A stretch of 21,042 nucleotides of DNA from a virus. The stretch's first letter is position 1, and each line of letters begins with the position of its first letter. The notes beneath the pieces were generated by a model. That model was not told the DNA's origin and did not search any database. It was given only the letters and a program-made list of their open reading frames with translations. The DNA lies in IMG/VR virus record IMGVR_UViG_3300009512_000107, positions 1-21,042 of that record. One strand, given 5' to 3'. The position numbers and the translations under genes are program-made. Of this stretch, positions 7,447 to 14,227 are shown in pieces.

Positions 7447-8889
7447 ATGGCACAAGGAACTTATTATTTTGATGCAGCTACTTTCGCGAGTGCAACTGCA
7501 GTATTTACAGATTCAGATCTTACTATTTGCGCTGCAGACGGATACTATTCTGATGGCGTAATTTCTCGGCAACTTGTAAACTGCGTGTTGTTAGACGCTG
7601 TAGTATGTCCTAATTGTGGTGGTAGCCCAACGCCTCCAGCTCTTGTATTTACTTGTGCGATTGCTTCGTTATCTATAAATAATGGAACGGTGGGTAATGC
7701 TGTTACAGGAAGTGTTGTTAATGGAACTATTCAGGGAGGGTTTACTCCTTCCACTTATTCCTTGGGAACTAACGCATATACAGCTAGCGTTCTAGCTCCA
7801 GCTCCTTATACTAATGCCGGCGTAACAATCGGACCTTGTTCTGCAAATGCTGTAGGATCCTCTGTTCCTATTGTCCCACAGCCAACTTTGGTTTACTATT
7901 ACTTAAGAGGATGTCAAAACGCCGCTGGAAATGTGCCTGCAAATGGATATAAAAATTTAACGACTGCTCCTGGTAATTCTCAGAGATTCCTTGACGGTAA
8001 TTCAGGTGATTTTTGGACTCATGACTCCAACCAACCTACTGTTTCTTCAACCACTAACACAGTTCCTTCTACAACACAGATTGTAGCTGGGGCGTTTGGT
8101 TGTCCTGACGTTACTAGAAATGGATATGTGCTTCAAAGATGCAGTGATTTGAATAGTAATTTTTTCTTTATCACTAACGATAGTTTTGATAATGCTCAAA
8201 GAGTGGAGAGCGCGGGAGTTTCCTATATTATTAATGGTAGATATGGCGGCGGAGGGCAATCTGAAGTTCCTAATGTTACTGCTGTTTCTCCTTTAGTTAT
8301 TGGATGTCCTGCATTACCTCCTACTCCTGTTCCTTTTATATGTTCTGATGCGGTTCTTACTATATCAGACGGTATTGTTGGTAATCTTGTAGAGGCTCAA
8401 ACTGCTAACGGTACGGTTGCGTCTATTAGCCCTAACACATATCAGGCTGGGACTACAACTTATAACGCTAATATTGAAGTTACGGTTACCTCTGTGGTTA
8501 GAGGGGGTGAAGATGTTGAGGTAAGTAATCCAAATGCACTTGTACCTTGCCAGGCTCAGGGACTTGGAGAAGTTATTACTCCTATTTTAAATATGTCTCC
8601 TAACTCTATAAATTATCCTGGAGGTTATGCTGATAATAGGATTCTTAATATTACTGCAAACGGGCCTTGGGCCTTGACTTTCAGCGGAGGCGGTACGCCC
8701 TCTAAAACTGGACAGTATTTTTCAGTTAGTCAATCTTCAGGAACGGGTAATGCTAGTGTTACATTACTTTATAATGGAGGAGTAAATGGCTGGGCAAATT
8801 CTGGATTTGTTGAATTAAGAGCTGGTAATGCGTTTGGTAGCATTGAAGATACTACCGCATTAACAATTCAAATAGCAGGTCCTGCGTAA
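7447..8889 (+). CDS. Ig-like, Cys-containing tail/receptor-binding protein with BACON-like C-terminal domain
   Basis: The product is 480 aa and beta-rich, with almost no predicted helix. After an N-terminal domain ending in CPNCGGSPTPP come two related modules, at about residues 65-137 and 293-373. They share the pattern F.C..A.L[ST]I[NS][ND]G.VGN.V.....NGT[IV] and end in PC. Between them are two small Cys-starting units (YYYLRGC..., YVLQRCSDL...) of the type repeated in flavobacterial phage tail proteins. The last ~100 residues (about 378-480) have the BACON layout: NGPWALTFSGG, then YFSVSQSSGTGNASVTLLY, N..., then a final strand. BACON domains bind carbohydrate or mucin in Bacteroidetes proteins and also occur in crAssphage tail proteins. 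It is probably an exposed tail appendage that contacts host glycans. The A-rich leader TAAAAATAAATAAATG separates it from the nozzle gene. The BACON call is by pattern only. Confidence 0.65.
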   Translation: MAQGTYYFDAATFASATAVFTDSDLTICAADGYYSDGVISRQLVNCVLLDAVVCPNCGGSPTPPALVFTCAIASLSINNGTVGNAVTGSVVNGTIQGGFTPSTYSLGTNAYTASVLAPAPYTNAGVTIGPCSANAVGSSVPIVPQPTLVYYYLRGCQNAAGNVPANGYKNLTTAPGNSQRFLDGNSGDFWTHDSNQPTVSSTTNTVPSTTQIVAGAFGCPDVTRNGYVLQRCSDLNSNFFFITNDSFDNAQRVESAGVSYIINGRYGGGGQSEVPNVTAVSPLVIGCPALPPTPVPFICSDAVLTISDGIVGNLVEAQTANGTVASISPNTYQAGTTTYNANIEVTVTSVVRGGEDVEVSNPNALVPCQAQGLGEVITPILNMSPNSINYPGGYADNRILNITANGPWALTFSGGGTPSKTGQYFSVSQSSGTGNASVTLLYNGGVNGWANSGFVELRAGNAFGSIEDTTALTIQIAGPA

Positions 8890-8942
8890 TTAGGTGTAAG
8901 TTACTTGTATTTTCATTAATTTAGAGGTATAAATTAAATTAA

Positions 8943-10172
8943 ATGGATACTATATTTATTCAGATTGCCAGCTATAGAGATCCAGAGCTACTTCCTACCA
9001 TCGAGGATTTGCTTTGTAACGCTAGTAATCCAGCTGCTTTAAAAATATGCATAGCTCATCAGCATAGCAAGGAAGATGCTTGGGATGTTTTAAGTCAATA
9101 CGCTAATGATGATAGGTTTATTATAATAGATATACCTCATGAAGAATCTTTAGGGGCTTGTTGGGCTAGAAATCAAATTCAGCAGCATTACTCTGGAGAG
9201 AAATATACATTACAAATAGACTCGCATCACAGGTTTGTTAAGGGTTGGGATACTAGTTGTGTAGAGATGATTGAATCTCTTCAGTTAAAAGGCTATAAGA
9301 AACCTTTGCTAACGGGGTATATGCCTGCTTATATTCCTAACGAATATCCTTTAGGCAAGGAAGATAAACCGTGTGGAATGTCGTTCGATAAATTTACTTC
9401 AGAGGGTGTTGTTTTTTTTCTACCTTACTATTTAGATGAATCTATAACTGAGCCTGTCCCCGCAAGATTTTATTCTGCTCATTTTGCTTTTACCCTTGGT
9501 TTATTTTGTGAAGAGGTTAAGCACGATCCTTCGTTTTACTTTCATGGAGAAGAAATAACAATAGGTGTTAGAGCTTATACTTGGGGGTATGATTTATTTC
9601 ATCCTCATAAAATGGTTTGCTGGCATGAGTATACTAGAGAAAATAGAACTAAGCATTGGGATGACGATAAGGAGTGGCATTTAAAGAATGATGTTGCTCA
9701 CGCAAGAACTAGACAATTATTAGGAGTTGACGGTGAGGTTTGCTCCCCTTGTAATAAAAATACATTTAAAGGTTATGATGTTGGAGAGGATAGGTCTATT
9801 GCTGACTACGAGATTTATAGTGGTATTAGATTTAAGGATAGATCTTTAACTGAAAATTGTTCTTTAAATAAAGTTCCTCCAGGAAATTCTAATGAAATTT
9901 ATTTTTTAAAATTTAAGGATTCATTTGAAATTCGTAAAGATTTCTTTAAAGATGAGAATTATGATTTTGCTGCTTTTATTTTTGAAAACAAGAATGGAAA
10001 TTCCGTATATCGTGAGGACTTAAGTAGAGATATGATCCGTGACCTGCTGAATGGGTCTGAGGAGAGCGTTAGTGTCGTTAAAGAGTATAATGGATCTACA
10101 CCCTACAAATGGATATTATGGCCTTACAGCTCCTCTAGTGGCTGGGGAGAAAAGATAGAGACTAGAATCTAA
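8943..10172 (+). CDS. GT60/GlcNAc-transferase-type glycosyltransferase (GT-A fold)
   Basis: The product is 409 aa. The N-terminus IFIQIASYRDPELLPTIEDL (residues 4-23), the GACWARNQIQ helix (71-80) and LQIDSHHRF (90-98) match the family of Skp1-type UDP-GlcNAc:(hydroxy)proline GlcNAc-transferases (Pfam GlcNAc, GT60). D93-S-H95 takes the place of the usual DXD metal/nucleotide site, as in that family. GWDTSC (101-106), FHGEEITIGVRAYTWGYDLF (200-219) and CWHEYTR (226-232) are further family blocks for acceptor and catalytic residues. The core of about 270 residues is followed by about 130 residues with an unassigned beta/alpha domain. There is no signal peptide or membrane segment, so it acts in the host cytoplasm. 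It lies in a 53-base/51-base spaced slot between tail genes, unlike the tightly packed neighbours, suggesting a cassette. The substrate is unknown: a tail protein (see the Pro/Thr linker in the next gene) or a host molecule. Confidence 0.82.
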   Translation: MDTIFIQIASYRDPELLPTIEDLLCNASNPAALKICIAHQHSKEDAWDVLSQYANDDRFIIIDIPHEESLGACWARNQIQQHYSGEKYTLQIDSHHRFVKGWDTSCVEMIESLQLKGYKKPLLTGYMPAYIPNEYPLGKEDKPCGMSFDKFTSEGVVFFLPYYLDESITEPVPARFYSAHFAFTLGLFCEEVKHDPSFYFHGEEITIGVRAYTWGYDLFHPHKMVCWHEYTRENRTKHWDDDKEWHLKNDVAHARTRQLLGVDGEVCSPCNKNTFKGYDVGEDRSIADYEIYSGIRFKDRSLTENCSLNKVPPGNSNEIYFLKFKDSFEIRKDFFKDENYDFAAFIFENKNGNSVYREDLSRDMIRDLLNGSEESVSVVKEYNGSTPYKWILWPYSSSSGWGEKIETRI

Positions 10173-10197
10173 CTCTAATACATTGAGAATAAAATCG

Positions 10198-10205
10198 TAA
10201 TTTTG
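10198..10205 (+). promoter_or_regulatory. Candidate -7 box (TAATTTTG) before the linker-containing tail gene
   Basis: TAATTTTG matches TAnnTTTG exactly and lies 18 bases before the ATG at 10224, the same kind of spacing as at 155/172 and 11591/11614. The nearest upstream TTG (10183-10185) is only 12 bases away, shorter than the usual 17-23, so no good -33 element is present. It is a possible internal promoter after the glycosyltransferase gene. Confidence 0.4.
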
Positions 10206-10223
10206 TAATCACAATATTTATAT

Positions 10224-11576
10224 ATGAGTTTATTTGAAAGATGCATAAGCGTAAGACCAGGGGACGAGACCAGACGAACCGGGATTTATAATGGCGGAGG
10301 CAGACAATACGAAATAGCTAATGCATTAACTGTAACTATAAACGGTACAATGGTGGTGGGCACTGGCACTTTAAATGTCAGGTCAGTTATAGAGGTTAGT
10401 TATTCTGAAGGCGAAGGCGAAATTTTAGCTCAAGGAGTTATAGTAAATGCTGATGGATTAGAAGTCATTAATTTTTATGGAAATAATGCTATTCGAGCGG
10501 ATCTCAATAATCCTTCTGCTCAAGGCCAAGGTGAGACATATGTTCAGAGTGGTGTCTTACCAGCAGGAGATTACAAGATATACCTTTTCCCTATAGTTTT
10601 AGAGGGAACAAACATGAACGGAAGAGCAAAATTATGCTTTAGGGGAGAGCTTACGGAAACTCCAGTTCCTACTGTAACTCCAGTTCCTACACCGCTTCCT
10701 ACACCTACACCTGCGCCGACACCTGCGCCGACACCTGCGCCAACTGCAGTTCCTACACCTACACCCATTCCAAAAAATCCTGTACCCGAACCAATAGTCC
10801 CATTAGGGCCTCAGTATACTTTGTCGTATAGTAACGGTGTAAAGGGATGGCCTTCTTTTTATTCTTTTAATCCTGATTATATGATTGGAATGAATAATTA
10901 TTTTTACACTTTTAATCAAGGAAATTTATACAGACATAATACGAATCCTCTTTATAATAACTATTACGGAACTCAATACAGCTCTAGGATTACTACTGTT
11001 ATGAATGAGAACCCTCTTTTTAATAAGATATTTAAAACCATAAGTCTGCATTCAGATAAGTCTTGGGAGACAAGTTTATCAACTGACATTGAGAGCAATG
11101 GGTATATCAGTTCTAATTGGTATAAGAAAAAAGAAGGGGCTTGGTTTGCTGATGTTAAAAGTACAAATCAAATTCCTGCTATACTGGATACTTTTAATTT
11201 ACGATCTGTAAACGGTATAGGTCGCATCACTAGTTATACAGGAGCTGCAGACACAAGGTTCTTTAACTTTACGGTGGATATAGATTCTATTATTAGCGTG
11301 GGAGATTATCTATATTATAACAACTCATCCACAAATACACCAGCTTTGGCGGGTCAAATTACAGCTTTAGTGCAGGGAAGGATTACTGTTGACGCAACGA
11401 TATTAGGGGCTACTGCTCCTGACACTGAGAATGCGTTTATAATTGCCTACAAAAACACACTCGCTGAATCACATGGTTTACTAGGGCACTATTGCTTGAT
11501 TACCATTGAAAACAGTGATGTTACTGCTTCGGAATTATTCGCGATAGAGTCAGATGTAATGAAAAGTAATCCCTAA
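10224..11576 (+). CDS. Tail fibre/hub-type protein with Pro/Thr-rich linker
   Basis: The product is 450 aa in three parts. Residues 1-143 are a beta-sandwich-like domain (ERCISVRPGDETRRTGIYNG at the start; GVLPAGDYKIYLFPI near the end). Residues 144-190 are a linker of 47 residues with 20 Pro and 12 Thr, mostly as PTP, APTP and PVPT steps. Residues about 195-450 resemble the C-terminal module of crAss-like/flavobacterial tail proteins: GWPSFYSFNPDYMIGMNNYF, YTFNQGNLYRHN, NNYYGTQYSSRI, then KKKEGAWFADVKS. The module is probably exposed at the tail tip. The linker resembles O-glycosylated Pro/Thr hinges of eukaryotic and some bacterial proteins, and the neighbouring gene encodes a GlcNAc-type glycosyltransferase. 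A candidate -7 box lies 18 bases upstream. No Cys-rich or enzymatic motif is seen. Its exact place in the virion is inferred. Confidence 0.68.
   Translation: MSLFERCISVRPGDETRRTGIYNGGGRQYEIANALTVTINGTMVVGTGTLNVRSVIEVSYSEGEGEILAQGVIVNADGLEVINFYGNNAIRADLNNPSAQGQGETYVQSGVLPAGDYKIYLFPIVLEGTNMNGRAKLCFRGELTETPVPTVTPVPTPLPTPTPAPTPAPTPAPTAVPTPTPIPKNPVPEPIVPLGPQYTLSYSNGVKGWPSFYSFNPDYMIGMNNYFYTFNQGNLYRHNTNPLYNNYYGTQYSSRITTVMNENPLFNKIFKTISLHSDKSWETSLSTDIESNGYISSNWYKKKEGAWFADVKSTNQIPAILDTFNLRSVNGIGRITSYTGAADTRFFNFTVDIDSIISVGDYLYYNNSSTNTPALAGQITALVQGRITVDATILGATAPDTENAFIIAYKNTLAESHGLLGHYCLITIENSDVTASELFAIESDVMKSNP
10707..10742 (+). repeat. Three tandem 12-bp repeats in the Pro/Thr linker
   Basis: ACACCTGCGCCG occurs at 10707-10718 and 10719-10730, and ACACCTGCGCCA at 10731-10742. 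The unit encodes (A)PTP steps and is much richer in G+C than the surroundings. Its period keeps the frame, so copy-number change would lengthen or shorten the linker without breaking the gene. Confidence 0.9.
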
Positions 11577-11583
11577 AAATTAG

Positions 11584-11591
11584 TATCTTTG
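11584..11591 (+). promoter_or_regulatory. Bacteroidetes-type -7 box (TATCTTTG) before the acetyltransferase gene
   Basis: TATCTTTG, followed by C, is an exact TAnnTTTGC match and is identical to the box at 148-155. It lies 22 bases before the ATG at 11614, in a 37-base gap. No TTG is seen 17-23 bases upstream, so the -33 element is weak or absent. It is a candidate internal promoter for the acetyltransferase and the ejection-protein genes. Confidence 0.5.
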
Positions 11592-11613
11592 CTATTGAAT
11601 CTAATCTAATAGT

Positions 11614-12018
11614 ATGAAATTGAGTATAAGAAAGTTAAACTCTTCTGATTATGACGATATTTTAGTCAAATGGTGGAAGGATTGGGGATGGGTAGCCCCA
11701 CCAAAAGATTTCTTACCTGAAGATGGTGAGGGTGGATTAATAGTTTTAGACGGAGATACACCTGTTTGCGCAGGATTTATATATATGACGAATTCAAAAG
11801 TTTCGTGGGTTGATTGGATTATTTCTAGCAAGGAATACAAAGGCAATCGTAAAGAAGCTCTTGATATGTTAATAGAGACACTAACCAATACCTGTGAAGC
11901 TAACGGAAGTAAATTCATTTATGCTTTGCTAAAACATAAAGGATTAGCTAATACTTACAAAAGAATGGGATACACAGAAGGAGACGTCTACACACAGGAA
12001 ATGATAAAATCAATATAA
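11614..12018 (+). CDS. GNAT-family N-acetyltransferase
   Basis: The product is 134 aa, typical of a single compact GNAT domain. The sequence fits the small phage GNAT group often found among tail genes: WWKDWGWVAPPKDFLP (about residues 24-39), GGLIVLDGDTPVCAGFIYMT (about 44-63, strands beta2-beta3), WVDWIISSKEYKGNRKEALD (about 68-87) and the C-terminal AN.YKRMGY..GDVYTQEMIK. The segment YKGNRKEALDML replaces the usual Q/R-x-x-G-x-G/A acetyl-CoA pyrophosphate loop before helix alpha3. It is cytoplasmic, with an unknown acceptor; it could acetylate a virion protein, a host protein or a small molecule. A -7 box lies just upstream. The next gene follows after 1 base, so it is in one transcription unit with the ejection proteins. 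Confidence 0.8.
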   Translation: MKLSIRKLNSSDYDDILVKWWKDWGWVAPPKDFLPEDGEGGLIVLDGDTPVCAGFIYMTNSKVSWVDWIISSKEYKGNRKEALDMLIETLTNTCEANGSKFIYALLKHKGLANTYKRMGYTEGDVYTQEMIKSI

Positions 12019-12019
12019 T

Positions 12020-12745
12020 ATGGCAGGATTCACAACAATAGCAGTAGCCACGAGCTTGGGCATATCTGCGGCATCTGCAGGAGCGAGTTTTGTGCAGGCA
12101 GGCAAGCAAAGAGACGCAGCAAGAAAAGCTTCTGATGAGGCAGCCGAAGCTATAGCAGACGCAAAGAAAGAACTATCGGTAAATTACCTAGAAGGACTTT
12201 CTATAAATAAAGAAGCTTACGAATTGGAGCGTGAAGCTTTACTTTCATCTGGAGCACAAGTTTTACAAGCAGCGCGAGAGGGCGAGCGTGGAGCTGGAGA
12301 GGCTGCAGGCAGAGTGGCTTTAGGAATGCAAGCAGGACAAGCTGGGCAGAGAATTGGTATGAATAATGAATTGATGGAAATACAAAAAGCTGCAGCTAAA
12401 GAGGATTCTGCTTTAGCTACAAAGAGGGCTAATTTAAATCTAGGTGAAGCTAAAGGTTTTGAGATGGAAGCTGCAGACGCAAGAGCTGCAAGAGTGGCTG
12501 CGAATCAAGCTGGAGTTAATTCACTTCTTAGTCTTGGTCAACAGGCCATGAAGATTCCCGGTTTATATGGGAATGTTGATCCTCTCACTATAGATGACGC
12601 GGCTCTACAAAAGCAACTTCAACCAGGGGTTAATTCACTTGATGCAAGTATTGATCCTATGCAAGATGCAATGATTAATAGATCTATTTTTCCTGAGTAT
12701 GATATTTTTGGCAACAGATCCGATCAAAACTTTTTTACAGTTTAA
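12020..12745 (+). CDS. Internal virion / ejection protein, small (T7 gp14-like role)
   Basis: The product is 241 aa, very rich in Ala and Gln. The N-terminus has a hydrophobic small-residue stretch (TTIAVATSLGISAASAGASF, residues 5-24) that could enter a membrane. Then comes an uninterrupted helical, coiled-coil-like region to about residue 175, with Ala/Gly/Glu repeats (KQRDAARKASDEAAEAIADA; GAGEAAGRVALGMQAGQAGQ). The last ~60 residues are non-helical and end in a Phe-containing tail (YDIFGNRSDQNFFTV). The composition and position before two larger ejection-type genes match the smallest internal core protein of T7-like phages, which is injected and forms the outer-membrane channel. The match is by layout, not by clear sequence identity. 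It overlaps nothing and starts 1 base after the acetyltransferase stop. Confidence 0.68.
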   Translation: MAGFTTIAVATSLGISAASAGASFVQAGKQRDAARKASDEAAEAIADAKKELSVNYLEGLSINKEAYELEREALLSSGAQVLQAAREGERGAGEAAGRVALGMQAGQAGQRIGMNNELMEIQKAAAKEDSALATKRANLNLGEAKGFEMEAADARAARVAANQAGVNSLLSLGQQAMKIPGLYGNVDPLTIDDAALQKQLQPGVNSLDASIDPMQDAMINRSIFPEYDIFGNRSDQNFFTV

Positions 12746-12757
12746 ATAAATTATAAC

Positions 12758-14212
12758 ATGGGATACGGTTACGTAAGAGACGATAAGCCTACACAGATAA
12801 ATTGGGGTGAAATTGGTAAACAAATGACAGACTCTATTGCAGCGGAAGTTGTAAATAGAGAGTCTAGAAAGGCAGCTATTGATACCGCTAGCAATGAATA
12901 CTCTAAATCCCTGTTAGATCAACCTCAAGGGTCAAATGCAGAGTCAAATAGATTCATGGCGGATTTCTCTAAAGATGCATCTTCTCAAGCGAAACGAGAT
13001 CTTGATGATTTAAAATCTGGAAGAATTTCAGAGAGAGACTACTACAAAAGAAGAGCGAACCTAGGCCAAGGTACTGAACTAATGTTTAAGGCAGGTGAAT
13101 CTTTTAATGCTAATTATGATAAGGCAATGGAGCGTCTTAGTAGTGGCATCAGCTCTAATGAAGAAATATTTGATCGATCAATGATGGAGGGTTATTTAAA
13201 CTTCAGTTCAACTGGAGCTTACATAAACCCACTTACCGGAGAGGTCAATGTCGCTAAAAGAATTAAGAATAACGATGGCAGTGGTTTTAGATTATCTAAT
13301 AATCCAGGGGAATTTTCTAATGCCTCAGAACTATTGAGACTATCTACAGCACAATACGATAAGTATGATCTTCAAGGAGCGGTTGTAAAAGCTGTTGAAG
13401 GTTTAGGTGAGCAGGCATATAAAGATGGCCTAGGTAATAACACTACACAGGCTTTCAATGCGTTATATAGTGATGAAGCTGGAAAAAATAAAATGCAAGC
13501 TGCTAAGGCGAGCATGATTGAATCCTTTACGGCTAATGAAAACCATGTATCTAGCATACTTTCTGATCGTTTAGGATATAAATACACAATGAGTGCAGAG
13601 GATGCAGCTGCAGATTCTAATTTGATTTTAAAAAATCCTGACGGGTCTAAAGACTTTACCACTGCAAATGGTAAAAAGCAACTGGCGGCCGCTAAGAAAG
13701 AAGTGGGTGATTTATTTGAAGCATCTTTAGATGTGAAGATAACAGAGAGAGCTGAACTCACAAAAAATGAGATTGAAAGGTTACGGCTTGAGCGACAAAG
13801 AATTGATATATCTAGAGGAAAAATAGGGAAGAAATCACCTGATTTTCAAACGATTAAATTTTCTGTAAATAAAGAAATCGACGCTCTAGATTTTACAGAC
13901 ATAGATTTTACATCCGAAGAGTCCGTTTTTAAATTAAAAGAGATATTATCTCCATATGTAGATATAGAAGAAACTGATATTGATGATGTAATAATATTAT
14001 CGACGCAAGGAAAAGAAGATATGGAAATTCCCTTAGATCTTTATTATGAGAGAGGGGATACAGGTGTAACTGGAAAAATATTTAAGGAAAAAATAAAAGA
14101 CTATATCACCCCTGCATCGGAAGATGAGGTATTAAAATACGTCTTGAAGTATGGTGATCTCAGAAGAAAAAAAGATGAGGTAGATGAATTTGGAGTACCA
14201 ATACAACAATAA
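12758..14212 (+). CDS. Internal virion / ejection protein, medium (T7 gp15-like role)
   Basis: The product is 484 aa, charged and mainly helical, with no signal peptide or membrane segment. Visible features: the N-terminal GYGYVRDDKPTQINWGEIGK (residues 2-21), a helical Lys/Asp-rich region to about 150, a central turn with YINPLTGEVNVAKRI (about 154-168), a second helical region with several Asp/Ala/Lys motifs, and an acidic C-terminal third (DFTDIDFTSEESVFKLKEIL). This is the layout of the middle-sized ejection proteins encoded between a small Ala-rich and a giant internal protein in podophages. The function is inferred from order. It starts 12 bases after the previous stop and ends 15 bases before the next start; the leaders are A/T-rich without a Shine-Dalgarno. 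Confidence 0.65.
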   Translation: MGYGYVRDDKPTQINWGEIGKQMTDSIAAEVVNRESRKAAIDTASNEYSKSLLDQPQGSNAESNRFMADFSKDASSQAKRDLDDLKSGRISERDYYKRRANLGQGTELMFKAGESFNANYDKAMERLSSGISSNEEIFDRSMMEGYLNFSSTGAYINPLTGEVNVAKRIKNNDGSGFRLSNNPGEFSNASELLRLSTAQYDKYDLQGAVVKAVEGLGEQAYKDGLGNNTTQAFNALYSDEAGKNKMQAAKASMIESFTANENHVSSILSDRLGYKYTMSAEDAAADSNLILKNPDGSKDFTTANGKKQLAAAKKEVGDLFEASLDVKITERAELTKNEIERLRLERQRIDISRGKIGKKSPDFQTIKFSVNKEIDALDFTDIDFTSEESVFKLKEILSPYVDIEETDIDDVIILSTQGKEDMEIPLDLYYERGDTGVTGKIFKEKIKDYITPASEDEVLKYVLKYGDLRRKKDEVDEFGVPIQQ

Positions 14213-14227
14213 TAATAACATACAATA

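Noticed and set aside
8890-8942. Promoter or terminator before the glycosyltransferase gene
   Set aside because: TATTTTCA is only a partial -7 match, no TTG is at proper spacing, and GTAAGTTAC is too short a palindrome with no T tract; nothing firm in this gap.
10571-10768. Minus-strand Gly/Val-repeat ORF
   Set aside because: The Gly-Val repeats are simply the reverse complement of the Pro/Thr linker repeats.
7447-11576. Diversity-generating retroelement target in the tail genes
   Set aside because: No reverse transcriptase and no template/variable repeat pair with A-specific mismatches are visible in the window.
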